A stretch of DNA of 60,000 nucleotides from the NCBI GenBank assembly GCA_009760855.2, contig WPIO01000134.1, forward strand, positions 986,001 through 1,046,000, in the 5' to 3' direction. Every line of letters begins with the position of its first letter. Position 1 is the first letter of the stretch. The DNA comes from Cristatella mucedo (lineage: Eukaryota > Bryozoa > Phylactolaemata > Cristatellidae). A program made the position numbers and the translations under genes. Under the pieces are notes generated by a model. It did not search any database, was not told the origin of the DNA, and saw nothing but the letters and a program-made list of their open reading frames with translations. Positions 1 to 13,600 of the stretch are shown piece by piece.

Positions 1-612
1 CATAGCGGGTCCAGTTGTTTTTTTGGCCATAGTTGGTCCGAAGTTCTGAAAAAGTAAATTTCAAATGTTATCACTGTTCCGGTCGCAAAAGCCAAGTTTC
101 TGGAGACTCATGGATCGTTCTCAATCACTTACTACCTTTTAGCAATGATATTGCCAGAAAAATGCTCAAGTTTTTTCTTTCATCGATGTCTAGTATGGCT
201 TCTTCTAAACCTGTAGGCTGTGCATGCTCAAAATCTTTTACCTCTTTAAACGTGTTCACGGTTCACGGCTAACTCGTCAACAAATTGCTCTCTTGAGGGT
301 GCATGTCTAGTGAACTCTCGAAACAGGCCGATTTTTCTTCTTGCAGGCACCCTGTAACCCAACACCGAGACAGTACAAGCTGTCCCACCAATAGAGTAGC
401 TTCATGCCTAACCCACATGTTGTGGGCGTTTGCCTTGTTTGGTTTGCCTTGAGTTCGTTAGACTGAAATATCTGCCCACATTGTAGGACGACTTACTCTG
501 GGGTTTTTCTGTGGTCGAGTTCGATTTTGAGTTGTTCTTTTAGTCTATAGCAGCATTAGCAGTAGCTACAGGACTCACTGGACGATCCTTGTAAGTTGTC
601 TGCATTTTGCAG
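1..612. other. Upstream intron of the annexin gene, no recognised feature
   Basis: This stretch precedes the first recognisable annexin exon and ends in a splice acceptor (TTTTGCAG) at 605-612. I see no annexin-like reading frame in it, so earlier exons probably lie outside the window. A 79-codon frame at 33-272 has no family resemblance and is taken as chance. Confidence 0.4.
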
Positions 613-1154
613 ATCTCACAACGTGACATCTTGAATTCGGTGGGACGTGAGATGTCCGGGGACCTGAAGGAAGGCTACGAGGCATTGAGTAAGCACGGAT
701 TAACATAGCCGACATTACTGGTGTGGTAATTGCTCGAAGGAAGCCATTTGCTCAATATTAATCGCTCGCTGTGGTACTGCTGAACCTATGCATCTTCTTT
801 CTTTATGCAGTTATGAGTTCAAGGAATCGTCCTGAGTACTTTGCCGATAAGCTATACAAGTCAATGAAAGGCCTTGGAACCGACGACTCGACTCTCATTC
901 GAATTGTTGTCTCGAGATCAGAGGTATGTCCATTTGCAGGTAGTCCACCTCAGCACGGAGCTTTATATTCTTTGGCACTCGTGTAAAAATGCACTGCTGC
1001 TGCTAAGTTGGTCATCTACTTTCAGATTGACCTCAAGAACATAAAGAAAGTCTTCTTTGAGAAGTACAAGAAGACGCTTGCTAAGATGATCGAGTCGGAC
1101 ACGAGCAGTGACTACAAGCGGCTCCTCATTGCCATAGTAGGCTACGACTACTAG
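613..1154 (+). CDS. Annexin, C-terminal part (last three coding exons, 5' partial)
   Basis: Annexins bind acidic phospholipid membranes in a calcium-dependent way through repeated helical domains. Three exons are visible: 613-688, 811-923 and 1026-1154 (TAG stop). Their phases agree (1, then 0) and junctions are canonical (GTAAGC, GTATGT donors; GCAG and TCAG acceptors). The joined product carries the end of repeat 3 (SGDLKEGY) and a full repeat 4 with [19 protein letters not shown], the annexin type-2 calcium-site loop and following helix. It ends IAIVGYDY, a normal annexin C-terminus. The family is certain; the subfamily cannot be given from about 106 residues. The 5' part lies off the window. 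The gene converges on PTDSS2, with 523 bp between stop codons. Confidence 0.93.
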
Positions 1155-1677
1155 ACACAGTCCCAGTCCCAAACGTTCCCAGGAAGGTTCTTGCACAGGG
1201 TTTGCACATATGTCCTCCCACATCGGGTGCATGTCAAGCAGTTAGGGGGCTTGCTTTAATGTGATACGAAACCAAAAGCTGTTGTCTGTGACTTGATAGT
1301 TTTCGAATTTTGAGCTATTTAACTGTTCCAAAAATACATTTCGGACTGCTACTTAGCTGCTGCATTGTAAACAGCCTGAAACAGAAGTGGGCAGCCGCTA
1401 AGCCCAGTCATAGTAGGTGACACGTCGTCAAGCGCTCTCAGTTTATTGGAACGGCTCCAGAGATTGATGTTCCGATCACTCAAAATTCTCATGCATGCAT
1501 GCAATTACTCATATGAATTATACGGTTAACACAGCAGAAAGATGCCAACAAATTTAGAAAAGGCAAGGAACAACAACAAAGCTGGGATGCTATTGCTGGT
1601 GCAGTATATGCTCCGAGTTAGCAGGAAAGGGTATTCGGTGCTATTGCTCATAGCAGCTGCTGACAGCAACTGAAGCT

Positions 1678-4600
1678 TTAATTTCTTTTTGCTTTGGAAC
1701 GCTTTCGAACTTGGTCACCGTTGGCGAGGGTTTCTGTTGACCTCTCACGGGAGATGTCGCCAGACGATGCAGTAGACTCATTCTGCACTAGCTGTTTGTC
1801 GGAATCGTTGCTGGCTGCAACGACTGTGTTCAGACGCTTTCTCGATTGGAAGTACAGAGCCAGATGAGTGCTCAAGTAGAACTTCCACAAGGTGTAAGCA
1901 GTAAGAACTATTATGGCACCGATCCAAAAAATGGTCATGTGACGAGGTATAGGACGGGTGACTGTTTCCCAGTCATATTTAAAAATGATGAGTGCTTCAG
2001 TCACTATGATGATGGCTATGACCCATGCTTGACGACCAAAGCGCTTGCAGTTTCTATCAAGACAACGTAAACAGTACACTGCTCAGACGCTGACAAAATT
2101 AGCATAATTCGCAAGCCATAGTTTAAAAGCGCAGCCCGACAGGCAGACGACGGCCAACATCAAGCCAACCAAATCTCTTACGGGTCATCCAGGTATTGAA
2201 AAGTTTCTCGCATGCTCACAGATCCCATGAAGATGAAGAATATCAGCCGTGTGAGGTTCAGGTAATGCTCCGGAGGTATCCACAGAACGAACTTTAGGTA
2301 AAATGTATTGAGTTCTGCCACAAGGTACTGCAAAAATGTACAGCAAACATGAGAATGCACGGACAGGATAAACCGACTGCGGGTTATATAATGATGCACC
2401 AACTCCTAAAGCTGACTTCTCCTAATTCTGCTTGAGATTTGAGATGGTTATTATTAATATCATTCATATGCCATTAGCCTAAGGTCATGTCCCAGCACCT
2501 TTCAAAAAAGCTATAGTCAGGCCACTTCTCAAGAAAGCAACACTGGACCAAGAGGAATTGAGCAACTACCGCCCAGTCTCCCTTCTACCATTCCTATCTA
2601 AAACACTGGAACGGGTCGTGGCAGACCAGCTGAACTCATATGTTGAAACCTCAAACCTTGCTAGTAAATTCCAGTCTGGCTTTAGAGCTAATCACTCCAC
2701 AGTCAGCATTGCTTAGGGTGTACAATGACCCACTTAGGAATGCAGACATGTGTAGAGTGCCTCTGCTTGTTTTGCTCGATCTTTCGGCAGCTTTTGATAC
2801 TATCAATCACCAAGTTCTTCTAGAGCTCCTCATCTCGCCTGGGCATCACTGGCATTGCTCTACAATGGTTCAGATCATATCTCAATGGGAGACTCCAGAG
2901 TATTGATGTGAATGGACAAAGATCATTCGAAGTACCTCTGAAATATGGGGTACCTCAGGGCTCAGTGCTAGGTTGGGTTCTTTTCACGGTTTATACTCTC
3001 CCTCTTGCTGATGTAATCGCCAAGCACAATCTAGGCTTTCACTTTTATGCGGATGACACTCAATTGTACCTTTGCTTTGATCCCTCCCCGCCTTCGAGCA
3101 CCTCGCGAATTCTCTCAACTCACTTGCTGCATGTATTCATGATATCGGCACATGGATGGCAGCAAATTTTCTAAAACTAAACGATGATAAAACTAACTTA
3201 CTAGTTTTGGGCAAACCCAGTGTGATTCAGAAATTGAAAAGGCTGACAATTGGCTCAAAATTGGCTCTGCCAGCATATCTCCAGTTGAATCAGCTCGAAA
3301 TCTAGGTGGCGTGTTCTAAAGTGGCCTCTCGTTAGACGACATCAGCTCCACAGTCAAATCTGCCTACTTTCAGCTTCATAACATTGCTAAAATTCGGGCT
3401 TGTTTAGATAAGGATAACACGTCCAAGTTGGTCCATGCATTTGTGACATCCCGACTTGATTTCTGTAACTCGCTGCTTACTGGCCTACCGGCATGTGTAA
3501 TCAGGCGATTACAGCTGGTGCAAAACTCTGCAGCTAGGCTTGTCTGTCGTGAACGTCGCAGTTGCCACATCACACCACTTCTCGCCGACCTGCACTGACT
3601 ACCAGTCAAGCAACAGATCGACTTCAAGGTTTTGTTGCTCACTTTTAGGTCACTTCATTCTTTGGCTCCAGCCTATCTCTCAGGTCTACTCCCCCACCAG
3701 CCCAAGCATCGTACCACCCGCTTTTCGGAATCCAACAGTTTACCACTACCTCGTACAAACCTTAAATCCTTTGGATACCGTGCATTTAGTTCGTATGCTC
3801 CCAAAGCCTGGAACTCACTTTCGAATTGCGTCAGAACATCCCCTGACGACCGCATTCAAAAAGAACCTAAAAACACCTATTTAGAACAGCATTTAGTGGG
3901 TCCTTGTGATTCGTCCTTGATGTGCTTATGCATGCTGACACTGTGCATGCTGCCACTAACCACATCTGCATGCTGACCTGTGCATGTCACCCCTAACCAC
4001 GTTGTTCATGTTTTCATGTTGCTTATCAAGCAAGAAAAAATGCTGCAAGGGGAGCCCAATCAAATGGTTCGTGGTAACATCCACATGCAACCAGTATACC
4101 ATGGTTAGAAGTAACATGCAGAGCATAAATATAAATGTGGTTAGTGGTTGCACTCACAAAGTCAACACGCACACAAAGGACGAATCACAGGGACCCACTA
4201 AATGCTGATAAACTAGTCATGAATGTGTTCCTCCAGGCTTTAGGACCATACGAACTAAAGGCACGGCTTATAAAGGACGAGATTCGTTAAGGTACAGCTA
4301 AGAAATTTGATTCAGAAAAGCAGGTGGTGCGATGGTGCCTCGTAGTTCTGATAGGTAGGCTGAAGCCAGAGAATGAAGGGACCTAAAAGTGAGTTCCAGA
4401 AGTCGATGAACTGCTTGATGGGAGCCAGTGCAGGTCGGCAAGAAGTCGCGTGATGTGGCAACCGATCATTCACGACAGATAAGCCTAGCAGCCGAGTTAA
4501 GAGTTGTTCACCAACTGTAAGTGCCTGATTGCACATGCTGGTAGACCAGTAAGCAGAGTTTCAGAAATCGAGACGGAATGTCACAAATGCACGGATCAAT

Positions 4601-7600
4601 TTTGATACAGTATCCCTGCATAAGCAAATCCGATTTTTTAATAGCAATATTATGCAGCAGACGAGTGTGGAGCCGACGTGGTCATGTGGTGAAAGGTCAC
4701 TTTGGAACAGGACACCTAGATTTCGTGCAAATGCAACAGGAGATATGCTGACAGAAATGATAAAGCTTAATGCTCAAAATCGGCTCCGAGTCAAAGTTAG
4801 TTTTCCCATGACTAGTAAGTTGGTTTTATAGTCATTCAATGTGAGAAAGCTTGCTGCCACGCGTGCGGATGTCAGCAATACACGCAGCAAGGGAGTTGAG
4901 AGAACTCGACGTGCTGAAGGGATCAAAGCGAAGTGAAACCCTAGATTGTGCTCGGCGATTGCATCGGCAAGAGGGAGAGTATGAACTGAAAAGAAGCAGA
5001 TCAAGCACGGAGCCCTGAGGTACAGCGAAATAATGTATGATTATTGTTATTAAAAGCATGTGTTGACAGCATACGAAAGTAACCAATTTAAGTATATGCA
5101 AAATCTTCCATTTCAGTTAGTGACTACAGAAAGTAGAAATACAACGAGTAGTCACTAATTTAAGAGGTTCAGAACTGGTTTTCTATCGGTTTGTAAATTA
5201 CAACTTTGAAAATGCTAAACAAAATCTGCATAAAACGATCGATAAATCGGCTGAAGAGAGACCACTAGAACGTATACCCCTCCCTCCAGGAGCAGGCTTC
5301 TGGTCCTTTAACGAATTAAGCACAAAGGCAGGTTCTGCAATTAAATGGTTACGAATACGCGGGTCGAAGCACCTACCACTGCTATGAGACTAAGGACACC
5401 TAGCCAGCGCTTAAGACTCGTCGTTGGCCTCCAATCAAAGTCTGTCCAGCTGTACGGCATGAACTGACCAGCAAGCCGGCTCATCTTCTCCCTGCGACGA
5501 GCGAGACAAGGCGCGCTGATGGGCATTTCCACAAAGTGACTGCGGTGCCAACTTAACAAAGCGACGGGAGCTCCCTCTATCGACGATCGATTAAGACAAC
5601 GCAGCGCCAAATCACTTTGCAGCGAGTGCACAAGTGGCGCCGAAGCACGGGCAATGAATATACACAACCGAATAAAAAAAAAAGGCTACCGATGGAAGAG
5701 CGGGCAGCTTCGTTTTGATGAGTGCTACTACAGCCGAGCAGGCTACTGACGGGCGCTTGCCGCCTTTTTGCCTGCGAAATATCGCACGATCACAGTTAGA
5801 GAAAAAACTCGGCATCGCAGTTGGAGAAAAAACTCGGCAGATGTCTATCGTGAGCATCACAACTGCCTGTCGTGAACGTCGCAACATCACACTTCACAAC
5901 ATGTCACCGAACTAGACTGGCCCTCCCCCATTCCCATCAAGCAGCGAGCAAACTGCCTTCAAGGCCAAGTTAACGTGCCTTCTTTTGCTCCAGCCTACTA
6001 CCCTGAAATGATTCCATCGTACCACCAACCCCCCTTACTTGGACTCGGGACATTTGGCTGAGACTTGAAAGAGACCGCAGATCCTTCGGAGACCGTGCCT
6101 TCTGTTCCATTGCTCCCAAAGCATGCGACTCGCTACCGACCGACGCAGACGACATCGCCAGACTCAACAACATTTAAAAACCAAAAAGGTAGCAGTCAAC
6201 CAGTCAACGTGCAGCATTGCTCTGTCCTTTGTGACATGCTCCTTTCCAGCATATCTATTGTGCCGAGAAAGATTTAGTTCTATTAGGGGGCTAGACAGTT
6301 TATTGCAATAGTATTTCATTTTACTCCTCGGATAGCTGCGACGATCCCACGGAGTGCCCGAGAATTTGAGCCAGCCAACCAGCCATGTATTCAGCCCAAG
6401 CACAGCCTACCTATCAGAAGAACAGATTTCAGTCAACAAGACTCACTCGGCTGGGTGCACATCACATGATAACGATACTCGATGTCCACAGCTAGAATAA
6501 CGTTTGATGAGGTCACGGGTTCAGCAATTTAAAAACAAGACCGCACCACTGCAGGAAGCCTTACGGTGTAACAACACTGTTACACTTACTCTTGTGTGGC
6601 TTTGTGGCACTACTAAGGGAGACATTCGCTCAAGCTGGCACACACGCCAACACAATGGATAGCGCGAGTTGACTGTGTACTCCGAGAGAGAATTTTTAGG
6701 GCTACGAGATACCGAGGAGCAAAGGGAACCGAAGCCATTGGACCACCAGAGCCTCTGTTTGGACACTGGCCGGAAGAGGTGTGCCGAGCCATCGGTCAAG
6801 CAGCCCTCAGCGACTTTCGGGTCCTCTCGGCCTTACCTTGATTGGTCGCTCTGGCCTCAGGTGTCTCAATGTGTGGCCACTTCCTCCTTGGGTCAGTACT
6901 CATGCTACGTGGCTTCATCCCCTCCCCATACACAGTACCACAGCATGGCGGCAGACCGTGGCTAAACAAAAGATAAGCTGATTCTACCGGCCCATTTATA
7001 TAGAGACAGAAGATCTTTAGCGGCAGTTTCTTCACCGCTTGCAGTGGGCAGAGCTGCTGCAGGACTTAAACTCGTGACATGGGTCGCCAAATTCGAGCAG
7101 CGCCCCACCCCCACCCACCGCTTCAAACCGAGGGCAGTAAGAATAGAGCACCGAAAAGTCCACTAGGTATTACACCACTAGACCTTTGATTTCAATGAAC
7201 AAACCACCTGCAGTGGCTGGACCAGAAGAGATCGGCTAACATAGTCAGAAGTAAGCTAGTGTTCTTTAGATGGGACTAACGCATGTCAACAGCTATAACC
7301 AGAAGAAATCCAGTAGCATGAGGCCAGCAGACATGCACGAAAACCGCACAAAATAATGGGTTTAGCCACTGATGGGAATGCGTACGTGGCGTTTACTCTT
7401 ATAAAGCAGCAACAGGCTACCAATTGTGTAAGACTATCAAGCCCAAATACGGTGTAAAGCGATCCACAAAAGTGCACAGCCCCTTTGAGAGTATTTCATT
7501 TGTATAGCACCCCGTAAGAGAACTTAATCTCTATCTATTGCTGTACCCCGGGATTATTGATCAACTAATAACATTGACAGCACAACTTGCTCGACAAAGT

Positions 7601-10600
7601 GCCACGTGGCAGCCATTACACACCTGTAGGAGCGGATGTTCCATATACCTTGCCAGTGATACCGCTTAAGCGAGAGGTATCGCAATGTCTTCATTCCCAT
7701 ATAAATTCCCAAAGTGTTACATATCAGAAAGTCCATGATCCACTGTAAAGTAAGCCAGACCACGAAAAAGATGATTGCATGTAAACCAACCAAGCAAAAA
7801 AGCAAACAGAGGTAAACATTAGTGCACAAATAAAGAGCTTAAATGAAAACTCAAATATTTTGTTACATGAGGAAGGCAGGTCAGTTCAAAGTAATATGGT
7901 ACAACAAGACATAGATACCATACAGGTAATCACCTATTTCAGTACACACTACCACGCAAACACAAACATAAACACGTACGCATATAAAGGTACCGTGCAC
8001 ACGATCATACATTGTCACCCACACATTTACACGGTGTACCTGAGGATACGCACATATTATGCTTGTTGACGTGGTGCATGTTACCACTAACCATTTGACT
8101 GTGCTTCTCTTACAGCATTTTTTAAGTGCCTCGAATGAGATTAGGCTCTCCAAGGAAACTATACAATGCATTATCATCATGATTATCATTATCATTATCA
8201 CGATTATGATTATCATTAGTAGTAGTACATACTCGTGCATACAAGAATTATATAAAGTAGGCAGACGGATCACAAGTGAAGCTGAACTCGTGTTACTGAG
8301 GATTTTTGTAATGCTGACGGCATAAAGGCATTGGAATGTGCAAATAGCAACAGAGAACTACTACTTCAACTACGACCAAAATGTACTGGAAATATGAGAA
8401 CTTGTAAAGGGAAGGCCAGGAAAGTTTGGTCAGTTTGCCCAGTGTGAATTACGGAAGGCCTGCTTCAGACATCATCGAGGAAGAAATTCTAGAAAGGTGA
8501 CATCTGTATGCACCCAAGTGTGCTGGGGGACCACTAACTACGGTCCCGAATGTTGGGGAAGTTTTGAGTTCGATGTCGCTCATGGGCTACAGGTAGTGGT
8601 AGCCCCAGCTTACGCTCATCATACGCTTAGCCTTAGCACACGACGAGGGAGCAAATGTTATGCTGCAGCATAGCTTCAGATATCGCAGGCACAGCCTACG
8701 AGGCTCGTGCGTCAGCGATCACGTGCAGCCATCGCGTGCTTGATCACATGCTTGAACGTATCTACAGCAGGTAACTAGAAGTCCAGACTAGTTAAAACAA
8801 CTTTGCCTTGAACGGCAGTAGGAAGTCAAAGCAGTAAGCCACAAGTCAACCAAACCAACAAGATGAAGAACGGCTCTCAAGAAGTGCTAGGCCGCTTAAA
8901 ACCATGTCTGTTCTGTAAGCAGAAGCAGACTCACGTGATCCCACCAGCATTCACTAAAGTTTGGTAGCTGGTGTTCCAGCGTATACTCGAGCAGCTCGAA
9001 TAGGATACTCTGCACGTGACACATCCACCAGTCGCGTAACATGAGTGTCTTAATCCACCAACCGAAGAAGTGAGTCGGAACAAAGCAGTCCAACTTGTCC
9101 TACAATAAACGACCAAAAGATTCAGGCTGCAGCTATGTGTGAATTATTGCGCTAGCATCACCAATGGATGCTACTTTGCTACTGCACGTTCTGTTTACGC
9201 ATCTGCACGACCACCACAGTTGCCATTGGCTCGCCACTGCTAGTTTGGGAAGTGCTGCTAGATGCTGTCACTCACGTTAGTCAGGAGAACATTTGCACAG
9301 GTAAGCAGCCTTTTGCCGTTCTGTACTCTCAGGCTAATGGTTCACTCGAAACCAGCTGCTAAAGGCCACACGTGCATCAGGCATTCAGGACTGCAGAGCA
9401 AAGCTGCAGTGAGCCGTAAAGCGTGGGGTTATCCCATCTTTCTAGAACCAGAGTAAGTCGAGCACTGGATACTGTCTCTGTTTGCTGGCCATAGCTGACG
9501 AAATAGCTACAGCTCTACACCCAAACACAATCAATGACATATCAAGCTGGCCAGGAAAATCTACACATCACGAGAATCAACATATCAGCTCAAATATTTC
9601 AGCATTGTATGGACTCCTGGCCAAAAACATTTAACTAGAACAAGGGATTTGCATGAGTCAGCAGTATTTGGAATACACTATGCCTGCTACCACCTTGGCT
9701 TGCTTATAAGATGCCAAAATATGCAAAATGACCACGCTTGCAGCATCTGGGGATACGTCTGGCTTCCGACTTAATTGTGCTTTCGAATGATGTCATTTTG
9801 TAGCTGAGTCTGACCACTGGGAAGTAAGAATAGCTAACTTCACCATGTACTCCACTCTCTAATAAAGTATCTCATAAACCGTGTCGAGCATTTTCTCAGC
9901 AATCATCAAAGGCTCGAAGCATGCTGCTATAAGTACACAGATACCGAGCTAAAAACTTGGTTCGAAAACCATGCAAGAAATCGATGTCACAGTACAAAGA
10001 AAAAACTGCCAAACACTGTTTTCGGATGAACAATGAATTATATAATTCATTAGAACAATTTCCTAGGTCTTAGCTCTCTCGGTTTGCCAAATGCATGTTC
10101 TCAGAACCTTTTAATACATCCAGTTCACCATGCTTTTGGCATATCAGGTTTTTGCCAAGACTTCTGAAGCGGTTTCACAGCTTTTTTTCATGAAGAACCG
10201 CAGCTTGCCGCCGGTTTCTTGCTCCAATTCAAATATCAATTCCTTATAAAGTCTCGAACCAGGTCTGGTCTACGTCTATGCATGTGCAAAACCGGATGTC
10301 TCAAACCTTAATTACCGAAGACGTGCGTGAGCAACAATGCACCAACTAGCGATGCAATGGCTACTTTGCATGGCTACTTAAAGGCCACATGGCGCCATAA
10401 TTTGACATTGTCAAATGAGCATCTGTGTATGCCCTCAGCCTCCGACAATAAATAGCACTGTGTCTTAAGGTCCTTGATTCTCAAGGAGTCCCTGTAAGCA
10501 CGCGTTTCCAAGAGAGCAACAGCTCTTTAACTACCAATCCATCTGAATCCAGCTACAGCGATACAATAAGAGATAACAGCAAGAAACAGGGATGCATGGC

Positions 10601-13600
10601 ACACGAACACAACTTACTTTAAACAAATGAAAGGGATCTTTAGGGTTGCTCGAATCATAGATTAAACAGCTGCCTCCGTAATCCTTTTCTGGCAAAGGTT
10701 TCCCAAGATTTTCGTCGAACAGCTTCATCAGTGATCTCGAATAATCAACAGTCTAGAAGAGCACGACCCCATGAAGGCAGCTAGCGAGCGCTAATTGGCC
10801 AGTGCTGCAAGCATTTCAGCTCAACTCAAGTCACACAAAGCAGCGCGAAATGACTGTGCACAGCAGCTGACAGCACTAGCTTAGCACTTGAACTGGAAAA
10901 TGAGAAAATTCCAAAGGAGAAAATGCTGGCAAAAGACAATGACAGTGGACACACTGAAAACAAGTCACAAAATACCGGATACAGAATAGGTACCGGCGGC
11001 CCACCATGCTGCTAGGATAGCGCAGCCGCACGTGGTTTAGGATTCTTTTCAGTGGAACTAAACAGCATCGTCCTAAACTAGAAGGACAAGATTCTTTCCA
11101 GCCCCCATCATCACACAGCTAGCCTCCAACAAAAGCAGAGACATCGAAAAGGTAAAGCCAGTAATTATGTATACAAATTTCGAAAGGCCATCATTGGTGG
11201 CATACAGTCGGAAAAGTCTACACAGCCAAAATATTTGCTCACACATACACACACACCGAGCAAAGCCAATGTTTATTTTTTTATTATCATGTTTCACAAC
11301 TGAAGATCCATGCTCTCTCTCTCTCTTTCCTCTCTCAGCATGTCCTGCCAGAAGCATGTGGTCACCACTTAAGGCTACAAGTGCATTAAGTAGCGACCGG
11401 ATGCACAAAAAAGATTGCAGGCGGCGGACGACATACCTGAAATAGCAGAAATATCAGGAACAGCTCGTAGACGATGCTGAGAGAGAGGACAAGCCGCCAG
11501 AGAGCTGGAAGAGAGAGGAGAGAACGCTGAGACCCTTCGTTCACATGCGACGACGTGCAGTGAGAAAACAACTGGTATAACTCCTACATCTGAGCATCAT
11601 GGAATAAAAAATGGGGTATTCAGATCGGCAATGACCCACGGGGCATTTCAATAACGCTAGCAGCGCACAGGGTTATCAGGATGTTACACCAGCCATTGAA
11701 AGTGGCTTTAACTTCAAAACCAACCATGGTTTGGGGGGGGTAAGGCGTTCGCCTTTAATGACCAAGGTCGTGGGTTCGAGCCCTAAGGCAAATGTAAATT
11801 GGCTGGATAAATAATAAGGACTCTTAGGGCACCGTACTAATGAATTAAATTCATTTATTTAGCATTCATACATACCAATTGCTGCCGACTCGTTGCACGG
11901 TAAAACGGGCGAGAAGGGACCGAGATTACAAACACACCATCAGTAGCACCCACGCCAAAGCTCCAACAAACCGAAACCTATAGCGACTAATTGAAACGCA
12001 CGCAACCATTTCGACAGGCATTGTGTCAAAGCTCTAATTGACATACCAGTGAGGAGTCGCTATCGGGCTAAATGGCATCGACCTAATCTTTCCCAGTCTA
12101 AGACCAACGGGCTGTGCACTCAGCTCAAGAGAGTACACTGCACGAGAAATCCACACGACGTGCCCACGCCATGACGATCCTTGAGGCATTCGATGGATGA
12201 ATGAGGGCATCGATATCGGGCAACTGATGTACAGTTAAAACACGCTGATCTAATGCCACCTGCCAGGCGCGAGCCTCGAACGAGGTGCACGTGTTGCCGC
12301 TTAAACCCTGACCTCGGTGACATCGGTTTTTCGCATGCAGCGCAAGCAACAGCGGGATGCCATACCACACTGCAAGCCCGGCCGCAATGAAGTAAAGAGC
12401 TCACAATTCACGATTCGAGCTCCTCGAATAAGAAGATCAGCTTGTGCACGCACTCGGTCGAACAAAAGCTTATTCCGTTTCTAAAGCATTTGAACAGCTA
12501 GCTACTAATGACCCCACTGTGTCTGTGCACCGAAATCCTGACTAGGCTGGAGCCCTGGAATTAAGGTTAAAAAAATGTAGATTATCTGATCCAACAACCT
12601 TACTTACAGGCAGCAGAAGAGCCTTTTCAGCTATCATCCTGCTTGCAGCAGGCAATGCAGGATTCCTGGCTGCAGGACTCGAGCCCACAAACTAGGTCGT
12701 GAAGTGAGAGCGCATTACCCATTGGCTAAGACCTGGGCAGCCTTCAGGAGTCCCTCTGCCGAATTTGGGTGCCTTAACTCATGCTTGCATTAGCATAAGC
12801 TAAAACTTTCCGTATCAAGGTCGGTTACCTGAAGTGTTTTTAAAAATACTTGCAATGTCTTAAAGTTCCTTTTCCAAATGGCCCGATTAAAAAAAATATA
12901 TAATTCATTTGTATAGCGCCCCAAGAGAACTTAATCTCTATTCAGACGCTTCACATATGCCTCCGGGCTCGAGCCCACGACCTCAGCCAGACCTTGGTCG
13001 GGGGGGGGGTGAGCACCTTAACCGCTGGACCAAACCAGCTCAGCGTCGGATTTTGCCTTCTAATACGATCGGAAATCATTGGCATGAAGCAAGCCCCAGT
13101 GCAACTCACTTTGAGTTTTTGAGTGACCCCCAAAGTATTACCGCTTCCACCCAGTAATCTGCAAGTCACGCCTAAGGGCGGATCCGATTACCAACCCTTA
13201 TAGGAGGCAAAATTCGTCCCTTACGATACGATACGATAACCGAGTCGATAACGATAACCCAGTAAAGCAGCCATTGTTCGTATAATTTTGACGATCAGTT
13301 TGACACTTGAAGGTGAAAGTGATGAATAGAGCTCAAGAAATAACTGTCAGGCTCCAATGACCCCAATGACCCCAATCTATCGCTAGGCAGGTGATCTGTG
13401 TTGCTAAATTTGCAATACTAAATTTGATCAGTTCAGAGAATCCTTTGTTCTAACAATGAGTTAGACAAAAATCCTCCTACGTGCTGTCTAAGAAGCGATT
13501 TGAGTTTGCCCATTTCAGGAAGCTAAAAGAGGCTAGCCTGCTTGCTTACATCTACCCGCTTCCGTTAGCCAGGATTAGTTTAAGCTGTGCTCAAGGAGTG

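Noticed and set aside
2053-2079. Extension of the last PTDSS2 exon to give a protein starting at 2079
   Set aside because: The frame starts with GTG and the acceptor at 2055-2054 gives DDP-NCKRFG in phase, as expected for the family.
2908-3174. Open RT frame as a working gene
   Set aside because: The VPQGSVLG and YADD blocks are present, but the element is broken by stops and frameshifts on both sides and lacks its 5' half.
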